The notes beneath the pieces are model-generated. The model searched no databases and was not told the DNA's origin. It was given only the letters and a program-made list of their open reading frames with translations. A stretch of 64,000 bases of DNA from Planococcus chinensis. GTDB taxonomy: Bacteria > Bacillota > Bacilli > Bacillales_A > Planococcaceae. Positions 42,810 through 51,024 of the stretch are shown here, piece after piece (positions within the stretch are counted from its first letter, which is position 1; the number at the start of each line of letters is the position of its first letter). Made by a program: the position numbers and the translations under genes. The stretch is from positions 1 through 64,000 of the forward strand of contig NZ_JABWTK010000010.1 of assembly GCF_020071995.1 (NCBI RefSeq), in the 5' to 3' direction.

Positions 42810-44171
42810 GTGGAACTGCAAGTAACATTTCCAAAAGGAACCACGAAATATATGGCCATTTATGAACACATTAAACAGCTCATTCTGCAACAACAGTTAA
42901 AAGCGCATTCAAGAATGCCCTCCAAACGCGAATTAGCCAATCAACTGAATGTCAGTATATTTACCGTACAGGAAGCATATGCCCAATTGCTGAGTGAAGG
43001 TTATCTGTACTCAACAGAGCGAAAAGGTTATTTTGTAGGCGAGATTGAAGTCCCCTTCCAAGAAGAAGATGTCCTTCAAAAAGAAGAATTTCTGCCAACG
43101 ATAAAAGAAGAGTCCTTGAATTTTAGAAACGGGCAAGTTGATCCAATAGAATTTCCATACAAAGTTTGGAACTGTCTGTATCAAAAGTTTCTGGCTCCTG
43201 CCCATGTTGCAAATGGTTGTTGGCAAGGGGAACCCGAATTACGGAACGAAATTGCAAACTATTTGCGCCAATCCAGAGGATTGCATTGCCAGGCAAAACA
43301 AATTTTCATTTTCAGCGGTACCCAACAACAATTAAGTTCCCTGTGTCAATTCCTCCTTCCTTCTAAAATAGGAATGGAGGAACCGGGTTTTGTTCGAGCA
43401 AATGTGGTATTTCACCAATTAAACATACCGGTTTTACCTCTAAGGTTGGATTCTGAAGGCTGTACCGTACCGAAACAGGCAGTGACACTTCTATATACAA
43501 CTCCAGCTCATCAATATCCACTTGGCACCGTAATGTCGATCAACAGACGCCTTGAATTGTTATCGTGGGCAAAAGCTTCTTCCAGTTACATCGTAGAAGA
43601 TGATTATGATTCAGAATTCCGTTATCGAGGCGCCTCAATTCCAACGTTGGCTCATTTAGACGCTTTGAATCAGGTAATTTATTTTGGGTCATTCTCTAAA
43701 ACCTTGCTGCCTTCTATTCGAATCAGTTATCTTGTCCTCCCCTTATCTTTAATGAAAGAATATGAAGCATTCAATGCACTGCAAAAACCCACTGTTTCCA
43801 AAATCGATCAGTTAGTCGTTGCAGAATTCATTAAAACAGGAGGGTATGAAAAGCACATCGCCAAAATGCGAACCCTTTACCGCTCAAAGAGAAAGTGCTT
43901 GATTGAAGCGATAGATGAATTTTTGGGAGAAGATTTTTCTGTTAAAGGAGATGAGGCTGGACTGCATATCATTGTCCAATTACCTGCCTACTTAACGGAA
44001 CAAGAAGCAATTGCAAGGGCTGATTCGCTCGGCATTGAAGTTGATTCCGTATCCCATATGTATCAAGAAACAAAATCCACCGACCGAGTGATCATTGGTT
44101 ATGGGGCTCCGACTATTGGAGAAATTCGGAAGGGCATTCAATGGCTTGCATCGGTCTGGAAAAGTCCCTAA
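42810..44171 (+). CDS. MocR/PdxR-type regulator with aminotransferase-like domain (module 2)
   Basis: 453 residues taking GTG 42810, because AGGGAG is 9 nt before it but directly abuts the GTG at 42801. GntR-type winged helix (SKRELANQLNVSIFTVQEAYAQL, about residues 38-60) and PLP domain with EDDYDSEFRYRG and the PLP lysine in GSFSKTLLPSIRISY (about residue 297). Architecture and motifs parallel the regulator at 40551. Also divergent from a GNAT gene. Confidence 0.87.
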   Translation: MELQVTFPKGTTKYMAIYEHIKQLILQQQLKAHSRMPSKRELANQLNVSIFTVQEAYAQLLSEGYLYSTERKGYFVGEIEVPFQEEDVLQKEEFLPTIKEESLNFRNGQVDPIEFPYKVWNCLYQKFLAPAHVANGCWQGEPELRNEIANYLRQSRGLHCQAKQIFIFSGTQQQLSSLCQFLLPSKIGMEEPGFVRANVVFHQLNIPVLPLRLDSEGCTVPKQAVTLLYTTPAHQYPLGTVMSINRRLELLSWAKASSSYIVEDDYDSEFRYRGASIPTLAHLDALNQVIYFGSFSKTLLPSIRISYLVLPLSLMKEYEAFNALQKPTVSKIDQLVVAEFIKTGGYEKHIAKMRTLYRSKRKCLIEAIDEFLGEDFSVKGDEAGLHIIVQLPAYLTEQEAIARADSLGIEVDSVSHMYQETKSTDRVIIGYGAPTIGEIRKGIQWLASVWKSP

Positions 44172-44207
44172 GTTAAATTTTTAAGGATGGGTTTCATACT
44201 TATCAAC

Positions 44208-44330
44208 CGTTCGTAAAAGCACACCTTTCCGAACGCTCTAATTCTGCTCCAAAACCCCAAAAAAAAACGTCCGTAAAAGTGCTAGAGCACTTTACGAACG
44301 TTCGCTTTTTTGCTAAGAGGTTTACGAACA
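44208..44330. repeat. Cluster of TTCGTAAA-type repeats including a hairpin
   Basis: TTCGTAAAAGCAC (about 44211), TCCGTAAAAGTGC (44271), and inverted GCACTTTACGAACG (44288) and GTTTACGAAC (44321). The inner pair forms a strong stem CGTCCGTAAAAGTGC/GCACTTTACGAACG with A8 before and T6 after, so it acts as a terminator between the convergent MocR and dehydrogenase genes. The outer copies suggest nested duplication. Confidence 0.6.
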
Positions 44331-44395
44331 GTATTTAGATTTTAATGGGCCGTTAAAGACCAATTAGATTCCATCCGTTGAATTGCTTGGTCTAA

Positions 44396-45481
44396 TCAAG
44401 CAGTTACCGTTTCTTCAATCCCCTTCATCACAGCAGCGACTTCCGGTGCTGTAATTGGTTCTTGCCTTAACACATGAATTGTTTCACCAACGCGTGTGGA
44501 CTGGATGGCAATGTCTTCGATCCACTTGCTCGGAACCCCCACTTCTTTCAACGTAGACGGCAATCCAATTTTCTTATAAAAAACTTTTAATTTTTCCACT
44601 TCATCGGTTTTGCCTTCGAGCAGCAATTGGACCAGGACGCCGTAAGCCACTTTGTCGCCATGCAAGGCGTGGTGCGATTCCGGTGAAATGGTCATGCCGT
44701 TGTGGATGGAATGGGCACCTGCCGTTCGGCCAAATTTGTCGCCGAATCCGCCGACCATGCCGCCCGCCATAATGATCGTTTCGGCCACTTTGATGAAGGC
44801 TTCTGACAAAAGGCCTTGTTTCGCATCCTGAATGGCAACTTCCGCATGTTCAAACATTTCATCGGCACAGAGCTTCGCGGTGTAATGGGCGATTTTCAAG
44901 GCAAGCGGCGGGTTATCGAAGCGGCTGATTTGGACGTCCGCTTCGTACCATTTCGCGATGGTGTCCCCGATTCCCGCAACCAGCAGCGGTACCGGAGCTC
45001 CGAGCAGAACGCGCGGTTCGACCAAAAGCAGATCGACGCTTCCGGGGAAAATGGTGTAATGGGTCATCGTCCCTGCTTCGGTATAAACCACACTAAGCGG
45101 TGTCCACGGCGCACAGTTAGAGGCGAGTGTCGGAATCAGCACCGACTTGATGCCGGTGTCATGGGCGACAGCTTTAGCGATATCAAGCACTTTGCCGCCA
45201 CCCGCTCCGATAATGGCATCCGCACCGATGGCTTTTGCAATTTCTGCCACTCGGGCAATTTCAGGCAGCGAGCATTCCCCGAGGTAATTTTCAAAGGCTA
45301 CTTCAACTCGTTCCAGTTTTGGAAAGAACGGACGCAGCGCTTGCCACGACTTGTTGCCAGTCAGGAGCAACGCTTTGTTGATATTACGCGCCAACAGTTT
45401 GTCCTCGAGTCCTTCGAGAACATGGGTATTGCAGATATATTCAGCAGGTGCGCCTTTTACGATAATGTCTTCCACAAACAT
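44396..45481 (-). CDS. Iron-type (group III) alcohol dehydrogenase, GldA/HcxA-like, last gene of the S-box operon
   Basis: 361 residues. Glycerol-dehydrogenase-like fold: NAD site IIGAGGGKVLDIAKAVA (about residues 90-106), IPTLASNCAPWTPLSVVY, metal ligands in GIGDTIAKWYEAD, GAHSIHNGM and HHALHGDKVAYG. GGGAGG overlaps the metQ stop and ends just before the ATG, so it is co-translated with metQ. The branch including E. coli HcxA reduces 2-oxo acids. In a SAM-riboswitch operon with a methionine importer, a 2-oxo-4-methylthiobutyrate/hydroxy-acid substrate is a reasonable inference, not shown. Confidence 0.82.
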   Translation of the reverse strand: MFVEDIIVKGAPAEYICNTHVLEGLEDKLLARNINKALLLTGNKSWQALRPFFPKLERVEVAFENYLGECSLPEIARVAEIAKAIGADAIIGAGGGKVLDIAKAVAHDTGIKSVLIPTLASNCAPWTPLSVVYTEAGTMTHYTIFPGSVDLLLVEPRVLLGAPVPLLVAGIGDTIAKWYEADVQISRFDNPPLALKIAHYTAKLCADEMFEHAEVAIQDAKQGLLSEAFIKVAETIIMAGGMVGGFGDKFGRTAGAHSIHNGMTISPESHHALHGDKVAYGVLVQLLLEGKTDEVEKLKVFYKKIGLPSTLKEVGVPSKWIEDIAIQSTRVGETIHVLRQEPITAPEVAAVMKGIEETVTA

Positions 45482-45490
45482 TCTCCTCCC

Positions 45491-46309
45491 TTAGCGGTTG
45501 GCCATCCATTCCGGTTTGCCGAAGCCTTCAAAATCAGAATCGATCAATGCTTCAAATTCCGGCGATTCCACAATTTCGACTAAGTCTTTTGACAGCTGTG
45601 TATCTTTGTTTTCCGTTTTCACTGCGACCAAGTTGCGGTATTGGTCTGGCATATTTTCAAGTACCAGTGCATCCAGCAAGTTCATGTCAGCTGCCAAGGC
45701 AAAGTTTCCTGGCACGGCTGATAAATCAGAGCTTTCCACTGCACGCGGCAAGCCGCCTGCTTCGATCGGCTGGAACACCAGGTTTTTCGGGTTTTCCTGG
45801 ATGTCTTTTTCTGAAACCGTCAATTCTTCCGCTGCCGGATCAAGTGTAATCAAGTTGTTGTCCTGCAAGACCAGGAATGTGCGGGCTGCGTTTACCGGGT
45901 CGTTCGGAATCGCAATCGTCGCTCCGTCTTTGATGTCTTCCAGTGAGTCAAAGCCATTCGAGTAAATGCCCATTGGCGCTGTCGGAACCGTAATCAGGCC
46001 GGTCAAGTCCATGCCGTTTTCTTTAGAGAAGTTTTCCAGGTACACCGAGTGCTGGAACAAGTTGGCGTCAAGGTCGCCGTTATCAAGTGCATTGTTGGGC
46101 TGGATGTAGTCGCTGAATTCCACGATTTCCACTTCGTATCCTTTTTCTTCAAGCGCCGGTTTGAAAGCTTCGTTCAGCATGTCGCTGTATGGGCCGGCGG
46201 TGCCGCCCAGTTTGATGGATTTCGAGTCGGCGCTTGATTCTTCTTCGCCGCAAGCTGCAAGAATTGTGAGTAAAACGAGTAGGATGGCTGGCAATAAAAA
46301 TTTCTTCAT
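45491..46309 (-). CDS. metQ: Methionine ABC transporter binding lipoprotein MetQ
   Basis: 272 residues. Signal peptide with lipobox LAAC (Cys about 20); NlpA/MetQ fold with KLGGTAGPYSDMLNEAFKPALEEKGYEVEIVEFSDYIQPN, NLFQHSVYLENF, IAIPNDPVNAARTFLVLQ, FQPIEAGGLPRAV. The DxQPN, QH and PNDPxNxxR positions line the methionine pocket in this family. GGGAGAG precedes the ATG. Third gene of the riboswitch operon. Confidence 0.9.
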   Translation of the reverse strand: MKKFLLPAILLVLLTILAACGEEESSADSKSIKLGGTAGPYSDMLNEAFKPALEEKGYEVEIVEFSDYIQPNNALDNGDLDANLFQHSVYLENFSKENGMDLTGLITVPTAPMGIYSNGFDSLEDIKDGATIAIPNDPVNAARTFLVLQDNNLITLDPAAEELTVSEKDIQENPKNLVFQPIEAGGLPRAVESSDLSAVPGNFALAADMNLLDALVLENMPDQYRNLVAVKTENKDTQLSKDLVEIVESPEFEALIDSDFEGFGKPEWMANR

Positions 46310-46328
46310 GTGAGTTTCTCTCCCTTTT

Positions 46329-47000
46329 TTATCGTTTGTCTATTGCTTTTGACGTCCAGTCACCCAATTGCTGAAGGATTTGGACGAGAACAATTAAAAT
46401 GACGACGGTGACGATCATGATTGTATTGTCGTAGCGGTAATAGCCGAAGCGGATCGCCAAGTCGCCGATGCCGCCGCCTCCGACAACGCCGGCCATCGCG
46501 GAATACGCAACGAGTGAAATGATGGTGATTGTAATCCCTTGGACAATACCGGCTTTCGCTTCCGGCAGCAGCACGTCTTTGATGATCATCCACGGGGTGG
46601 CTCCACAAGCAACGGCTGCTTCAATGACGCCTTTATCGATTTCACGCAGTGAAGTTTCCACAATGCGGGCGAAAAACGGAATCGCTGCAACCGACAACGA
46701 CACGCTGGCTGCCGCCGGCCCGATGGTTGAATCCACCAACATCTTTGTCAACGGGATTAACGCCACCAGCAGGATGATAAACGGAATCGAGCGGATCATG
46801 TTGACCACAAAACCCAATACCGATTTCACAAAACGGTTTTGCAGAAACAGGCCTTTGTCGGTGACAAACAACACGATGCCAAGCGGCAAGCCGATGACAA
46901 TGGCAATTGCGAGCGAGACGCCGATCATATACAAGGTTTCGCCGAACGCTTTCGTGATGTCCGGCCACAATTCCATCATATGCTGAAAATCAAATCCCAT
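46329..47000 (-). CDS. metP: Methionine ABC transporter permease MetP/MetI
   Basis: 223 residues, five membrane helices, starting in the last codons of metN (11-nt overlap) with GGAGGTGA. EAA loop EAAVACGATPWMIIKDVLLPEA (about residues 126-147) and the preceding REIDKGV. Forms the channel for L-/D-methionine with MetN and MetQ. Confidence 0.9.
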   Translation of the reverse strand: MGFDFQHMMELWPDITKAFGETLYMIGVSLAIAIVIGLPLGIVLFVTDKGLFLQNRFVKSVLGFVVNMIRSIPFIILLVALIPLTKMLVDSTIGPAAASVSLSVAAIPFFARIVETSLREIDKGVIEAAVACGATPWMIIKDVLLPEAKAGIVQGITITIISLVAYSAMAGVVGGGGIGDLAIRFGYYRYDNTIMIVTVVILIVLVQILQQLGDWTSKAIDKR

Positions 47001-48003
47001 TTGAAATCACCTCCACAGTTGCTCCCCGGCCTTCCATATAGGTAATGGCCCGGTGGATATTGTCTGGTCTTCCCTGGATTTCCATCAGGAACAAACCGAG
47101 CGGCTTTTCCTGGATGTACTCGATCGAGCCATGAAGGAAATTGCCTTTGACATCGAAATGCTGCACCGTATCGGTGATGATGCCTTCTCCGGCAACTGCG
47201 CCCTTGAACTGCACTTTGATGACGCTGCCGGTGCACGCTGCCAGAATCGGCTGCGGCACATCAAACGACACGACCGAAGAGATGAATTCCTTTGTGAGTT
47301 CCGCTTTTGGATCCGAAAATAAATCGTAGACGTCGCCTTCTTCAATGACCCGTCCGTCCTGCATGACCGCCATGCGGTCGCAGATTTCCTTGACGACATT
47401 CATCTCGTGGGTGATGAGAACGATGGTGATATTCAGTTCGCGGTTGATCTTTTTCAGCAGCCGCAAAATGGAAAGAGTGGTATTCGGGTCGAGTGCGGAT
47501 GTCGCTTCGTCGCACAACAGCACCGATGGATTATTCGCCAGCGCCCGGGCAATGCCCACACGCTGCTTTTGCCCGCCGCTCAGCTGCGCAGGGTAGACGT
47601 CCCGTTTATCGGTCAAGCCGACCATCTCGAGCAGTTCGTCAACCCGTTTGGCGATCTGGTCTTTTGGAAGCTTCGCCGCTTTCAAAGCGAAGCCGACATT
47701 TTCCCCGACCGTTTTTTGGCTGATCAAGTAGAAATGCTGAAAAATCATGCCGATTTTCAGCCGCGCCTGGCGCAGCCCTTCACCTTTCAGCTTGGTGAGG
47801 TCAAGGCCGTCCACTCGGATTTCGCCGCTTGTCGGGCGCTCCAGCAAGTTCATGCAGCGTAGCAGCGAGCTTTTTCCTGCCCCCGAGTAGCCGACGATGC
47901 CAAACACTTCGCCTTCGTTCACGGTCAGAGAGACATTGTCCACGCCGGTGATGGTTCCTTTTTTTGTTTTGTAGTCCTTCGTAAGATTCGTGATGCTGAT
48001 CAT
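46990..48003 (-). CDS. metN: Methionine ABC transporter ATPase MetN
   Basis: 337 residues from ATG 48003, preceded by AGGAGGG; the frame extends to 48048 into the riboswitch terminator. Walker A GYSGAGKSS (about residues 37-45), Q-loop MIFQHF, signature LSGGQKQRVGIARAL, Walker B VLLCDEATSALD, H-loop ITHEM, and a C-terminal ACT-like regulatory domain (about 260-337) that binds methionine in this family. First gene behind the SAM riboswitch. Confidence 0.92.
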   Translation of the reverse strand: MISITNLTKDYKTKKGTITGVDNVSLTVNEGEVFGIVGYSGAGKSSLLRCMNLLERPTSGEIRVDGLDLTKLKGEGLRQARLKIGMIFQHFYLISQKTVGENVGFALKAAKLPKDQIAKRVDELLEMVGLTDKRDVYPAQLSGGQKQRVGIARALANNPSVLLCDEATSALDPNTTLSILRLLKKINRELNITIVLITHEMNVVKEICDRMAVMQDGRVIEEGDVYDLFSDPKAELTKEFISSVVSFDVPQPILAACTGSVIKVQFKGAVAGEGIITDTVQHFDVKGNFLHGSIEYIQEKPLGLFLMEIQGRPDNIHRAITYMEGRGATVEVISNGI

Positions 48004-48030
48004 GGTGGGGTCCCTCCTTTTTTGGCCATT

Positions 48031-48179
48031 AAAAAATGCCTCTTTCATTTAGAAAGAAGCACCATAACGGAATAGGTTTATCTCTCAGAATGAAATCATT
48101 CTGCAGGAATTAGCACCTTACAGATTGCTCTGTAGGTTGCTGGACGTCATTGGGCCTGTCCCTCAGTCTCTCTTGATAA
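48031..48179 (-). promoter_or_regulatory. SAM-I (S-box) riboswitch with terminator
   Basis: Minus strand, plus coordinates 48179 to 48078: TTATCAAGAGAGACTGAGGG, then ACAGGCCCAATGACGTCCAG, CAACC, AAGGTGCTAATTCCTGCAGA and closing GAGAGATAA. These are the conserved S-box blocks (P1 closing helix, kink-turn side GA, GCAACC, GGTGC-AATTCC). Downstream a 10-bp terminator stem TGCTTCTTTC/GAAAGAGGCA (48037-48061) and T6 follow. High SAM should fold the terminator and switch off metNPQ and the dehydrogenase. Confidence 0.96.
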
Positions 48180-48286
48180 TGTTCCTTATGTAATTGGTTT
48201 TAACTTGGTTCTAATAGTAGTCAACATTTTGGCTGCTGTCAAACCTTTTTTTGAAAAATATCAATTATTGAATTTCATTTTTTCTC

Positions 48287-49300
48287 TTACAGGGACAATT
48301 CTTCGTCCACGCGGTCAATCACGACAAACGGCATCGAGCCGTCAAAATAAAAGCCGTAATCTTCGTCTTCTGCGGTTTGGATTGCTGAAGGAATTTCCAT
48401 TTCCATCAGTATTTGCTTCACTTCTGCCATTACCAGCAAAAACGTTTCTTCCGGAACGCCGGTAACCACATGCGTGAACAAAAAATAGTCTTTCAAAGCC
48501 AAGGGTGTGGCGGCTTGCCCTTTCCGGGTCTTGACGAGCAGGTAGCGAAGCAGATTCGCCTGTACCGGCGCCATTTTTTCGGAAATGCCGTTGTAAGTCA
48601 AGACGGCGCCGAATTTATTGAACTTCAGTGAAATGACATCCTGCATCGGCGCTTCGACGCTTTCTTCTTTCGAACAAAGCACAGAACCGAACGGTGTGGT
48701 AATGCGGTAAGCCTGGCTCTTCAGCATGCCATCGTTGTAGCAAAGCTGGGTGGACAGCGAAGTGGCATGCTCAGCGGTGGCCATAAAATCCATGGCTGGC
48801 ACTTCACCTTGGATCGCCGGATGGAGCGCGCAGTTGGTAATATACAAGACGGCGCGGTTGATTTGCTCCGCATTCAGCAAGTAACGCTCATCGGTATAAA
48901 AAGTCTGGCTGTTCAGCGCTTGCTGGAGATAGGCCGCCGCATCAGAGAAAGCTCCTGAACGGTAAGCCAAAAACCCCAAACGGTAAGCTGCGATCGGGTT
49001 TTGCGAGTCATAGGAAAGTACTTTTTTCAGGACTTTCTCGGAATCTTCGTAAATGGTGCGGTCACTGCCAGAAACAGGAGCGCCGTAGCGCAACAGGTAA
49101 GACACCAACTTTTTCTTGATGAAGGTGTAATAGGCACGGTAATCTTCATCCTCTTGCACTAGCGCTTCTAATTGACGGTGCATGGCCTCATACACTTCTA
49201 TTTTAGAATAGCTTAAACTGCCGAGCCTCGTTTCACCGAGGCCCAGCAGTTCCTGCTCTAATTCTTCTAGTTCTTCTAAACTGATTCCCTGAAAGCTCAT
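48287..49300 (-). CDS. Unrecognised protein with a TPR-like segment, 337 aa
   Basis: ATG 49300 follows AGGAGG. Residues about 1-75 are acidic and helical (EELEELEQELLGLGE), about 85-130 read like one or two TPR units (AAYRLGFLAYRSGAFSDAAAYLQQAL), and the second half (about 150-337) has mixed strands with FNKFGAVLTYNG and ends in an acidic EDEDYGFYFDGSMP and VIDRVDEELSL. No signal peptide or membrane helix. Family unknown to me. Stands alone between the riboswitch and a terminator. Confidence 0.7.
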   Translation of the reverse strand: MSFQGISLEELEELEQELLGLGETRLGSLSYSKIEVYEAMHRQLEALVQEDEDYRAYYTFIKKKLVSYLLRYGAPVSGSDRTIYEDSEKVLKKVLSYDSQNPIAAYRLGFLAYRSGAFSDAAAYLQQALNSQTFYTDERYLLNAEQINRAVLYITNCALHPAIQGEVPAMDFMATAEHATSLSTQLCYNDGMLKSQAYRITTPFGSVLCSKEESVEAPMQDVISLKFNKFGAVLTYNGISEKMAPVQANLLRYLLVKTRKGQAATPLALKDYFLFTHVVTGVPEETFLLVMAEVKQILMEMEIPSAIQTAEDEDYGFYFDGSMPFVVIDRVDEELSL

Positions 49301-49532
49301 GACGTTCCTCCTGAACAAAACTGATCGACTTAAAATTAATAAAAAAACTCTATGTAAAATAATTTTATGATTTAATAAAAAATAAAATAAGATAAATTTT
49401 ACATTTTTAATAAACTTGCATCGTTTTTTATGATACCAATGCCAAGAAAGATTAACAATAGGGCAAAAGATAATTTTATTGTAAAAGAATTTTATAAGTT
49501 CTTCAAAACCATGTCTTTTTCCCTACGAAATC
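49301..49532. other. Intergenic, AT-rich
   Basis: Upstream sequence of the TPR-like gene. Very A/T-rich around 49340-49420, no motif recognised. A plus-strand open frame from 49430 runs antisense into the monooxygenase and is not called. Confidence 0.4.
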
Positions 49533-49576
49533 AAAAGCAGCCCTTGCTTTCCATTTTGGAAGCTGGGGCTGCTTTT
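49533..49576 (-). terminator. Terminator of the luciferase-like monooxygenase gene
   Basis: AAAAGCAGCCC and GGGCTGCTTTT flank an inner CTTCC-like/GGAAG pair. It lies 40 bp past the stop of the minus-strand gene. Confidence 0.75.
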
Positions 49577-49615
49577 AGCGATAGTCTTTGGATCGTCAAG
49601 GACTTTGACTTCATT

Positions 49616-50692
49616 CTAGACCGGTGCCACCATACTGCCGATTTCTTTCTCAAGAATCGGCACTACTTGAGCAGCCAGCATTTCGATGTTTTCCTGCACT
49701 TTGCCGAACGGTATGCCGCCAATATCCATTTGGGCCATAAAGCGCCTGTGGCCGAACAATTCGTGCTGCTGGAGTATTTTCTCCGCAACGTGTTCCGGGC
49801 TCCCGACAAACAAAGCGGTTTCCGGACCCGCTAACTGTTCAAAATCATTCCGTGTCATTCGCGAACTCATTCCGCGCTGGCGATTGACGTAGTTCCAGTA
49901 GTTGGCATAGTACGGATAAAACTCCTCTTTCGCTTGCTCTGTAGTTTTTGCCAGGTAAGCGTGGCCGGTCACCCCGACTTGTAACGATGCCGGCGAATGC
50001 CCCGCTTCGATTCCCGCCTGCCGATAGATATCGACAAGCGGCTTAAACCGTATGGGATCACCTCCAAGAATAGCAAGCGCCATTCCGACGCCCATGCGTC
50101 CGGCGCGGGCTGCACTTTCAGGGGTTCCGCCAACCCCAATCCAGATGGGCAGTTTGCTTTGCAATGGCCGCGGCGCAATTTCCGCGCGCTCTATCGGTGA
50201 TCGGAATTTACCTTTCCACGAAACAATGCCGCTGTCGTTCAGTTTCATTATTAACTCCATATGTTCACTAAAGAGCTCATTATAGTCTTTCATGCTGTAT
50301 CCAAACAGAGGAAACGATTCAATGAAAGCTCCTCGGCCAGCCAAATTCTCAGCACGGCCCCCGGAAACCAAATCCAAAGTTGCAAAGTCTTCGTACAACC
50401 GGACCGGATCCAGTGTACTCAAGACGCTGGTCGCACTCGTCAAGCGGATTCGTTCGGTCGCTTGGGCAATTGCAGCCAGCACGACCGCAGGCGAAGAAAC
50501 CGCATAATCCAGGCGGTGATGCTCACCTACCCCGAAGATATCGAGGCCAGCCCGGTCCGCCAGTGTTCCCGCTTCTATAATTTCGTCCATCCGCTGTTTG
50601 GGGCTGATCATTTCTCCTGTCAGGGGATTCGGTCCGATATCCGCTAACGTGTACATTCCGACTTCAAAGCCTTGTTGTTTTAATTTAGCCAC
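49616..50692 (-). CDS. LLM-class flavin-dependent (luciferase-like) oxidoreductase
   Basis: 358 residues from GTG 50692, after AAGGAG. TIM-barrel luciferase-like monooxygenase: GVGEHHRLDYAVSSPAVVLAAIA (about residues 54-76), LTSATSVLSTLDPVRLYEDFATLDLVSGGR, IWIGVGGTPESAARAGRMGVG near the flavin phosphate site, and FVGSPEHVAEKI at the end. Uses reduced FMN to oxidise an unknown substrate. The promoter at 50756-50784 has a perfect inverted repeat beside it, so expression is probably switched by an unlinked repressor. Confidence 0.85.
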   Translation of the reverse strand: MAKLKQQGFEVGMYTLADIGPNPLTGEMISPKQRMDEIIEAGTLADRAGLDIFGVGEHHRLDYAVSSPAVVLAAIAQATERIRLTSATSVLSTLDPVRLYEDFATLDLVSGGRAENLAGRGAFIESFPLFGYSMKDYNELFSEHMELIMKLNDSGIVSWKGKFRSPIERAEIAPRPLQSKLPIWIGVGGTPESAARAGRMGVGMALAILGGDPIRFKPLVDIYRQAGIEAGHSPASLQVGVTGHAYLAKTTEQAKEEFYPYYANYWNYVNRQRGMSSRMTRNDFEQLAGPETALFVGSPEHVAEKILQQHELFGHRRFMAQMDIGGIPFGKVQENIEMLAAQVVPILEKEIGSMVAPV

Positions 50693-50735
50693 TTAATTCG
50701 CTCCTTCTTACGCTGCTGTCCGCAACGGCAAATTA

Positions 50736-50784
50736 TAAGTTACTTTATGTAACTTACTGTATTATGATTATCCAATTATGTCAA
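50736..50784 (-). promoter_or_regulatory. Promoter and operator of the luciferase-like gene
   Basis: On the minus strand TTGACA (plus 50779-50784), 17-bp spacer, TACAGT (50756-50761). Directly downstream TAAGTTAC-ATAAA-GTAACTTA (50736-50756) is a perfect inverted repeat with 8-bp arms covering the expected transcription start. A second possible -10, TATAAT, is at 50732-50737. The dyad resembles MarR/HxlR-type operators. The start codon is 44 bp further. Confidence 0.75.
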
Positions 50785-51024
50785 ACCTTCGTCTTGCAGA
50801 ACCAGCTTTTTGTGCCGTTCCCCTTTTTTTATGGACACAACTGCAACACAACATTTAAAAAAGTTCTGCTAAAATCTGATTGAATGAAACTTTTGCCGCG
50901 TTCCATACGTAACAACAACAAAGAAACATTTTCAACGATTTGAACTTAAATTCTCAAGGGTTTGAATCCCCGGAATTTAAGGAATACTATGAACCTGTTT
51001 TAAAATCCAAAGGAGACGATCGAT
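50785..51024. other. Intergenic between divergent genes
   Basis: Shared upstream region of the luciferase-like gene and the Bax-inhibitor-like gene. No further motif recognised; AAGGAGACG just before 51025 is the ribosome binding site of the plus-strand gene. Confidence 0.4.

Noticed and set aside
44816..45583. 255-codon plus-strand open frame
   Set aside because: Fully antisense to the iron-type dehydrogenase and the end of metQ, no ribosome binding site, composition typical of a complementary-strand frame in a GC-richer gene.
46468..46986. 172-codon plus-strand frame
   Set aside because: Antisense shadow of metP; the minus-strand EAA loop shows which strand codes.
49430..49834. 134-codon plus-strand frame
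   Set aside because: Runs through the terminator hairpin at 49533 and then antisense to the luciferase-like gene; no Shine-Dalgarno.
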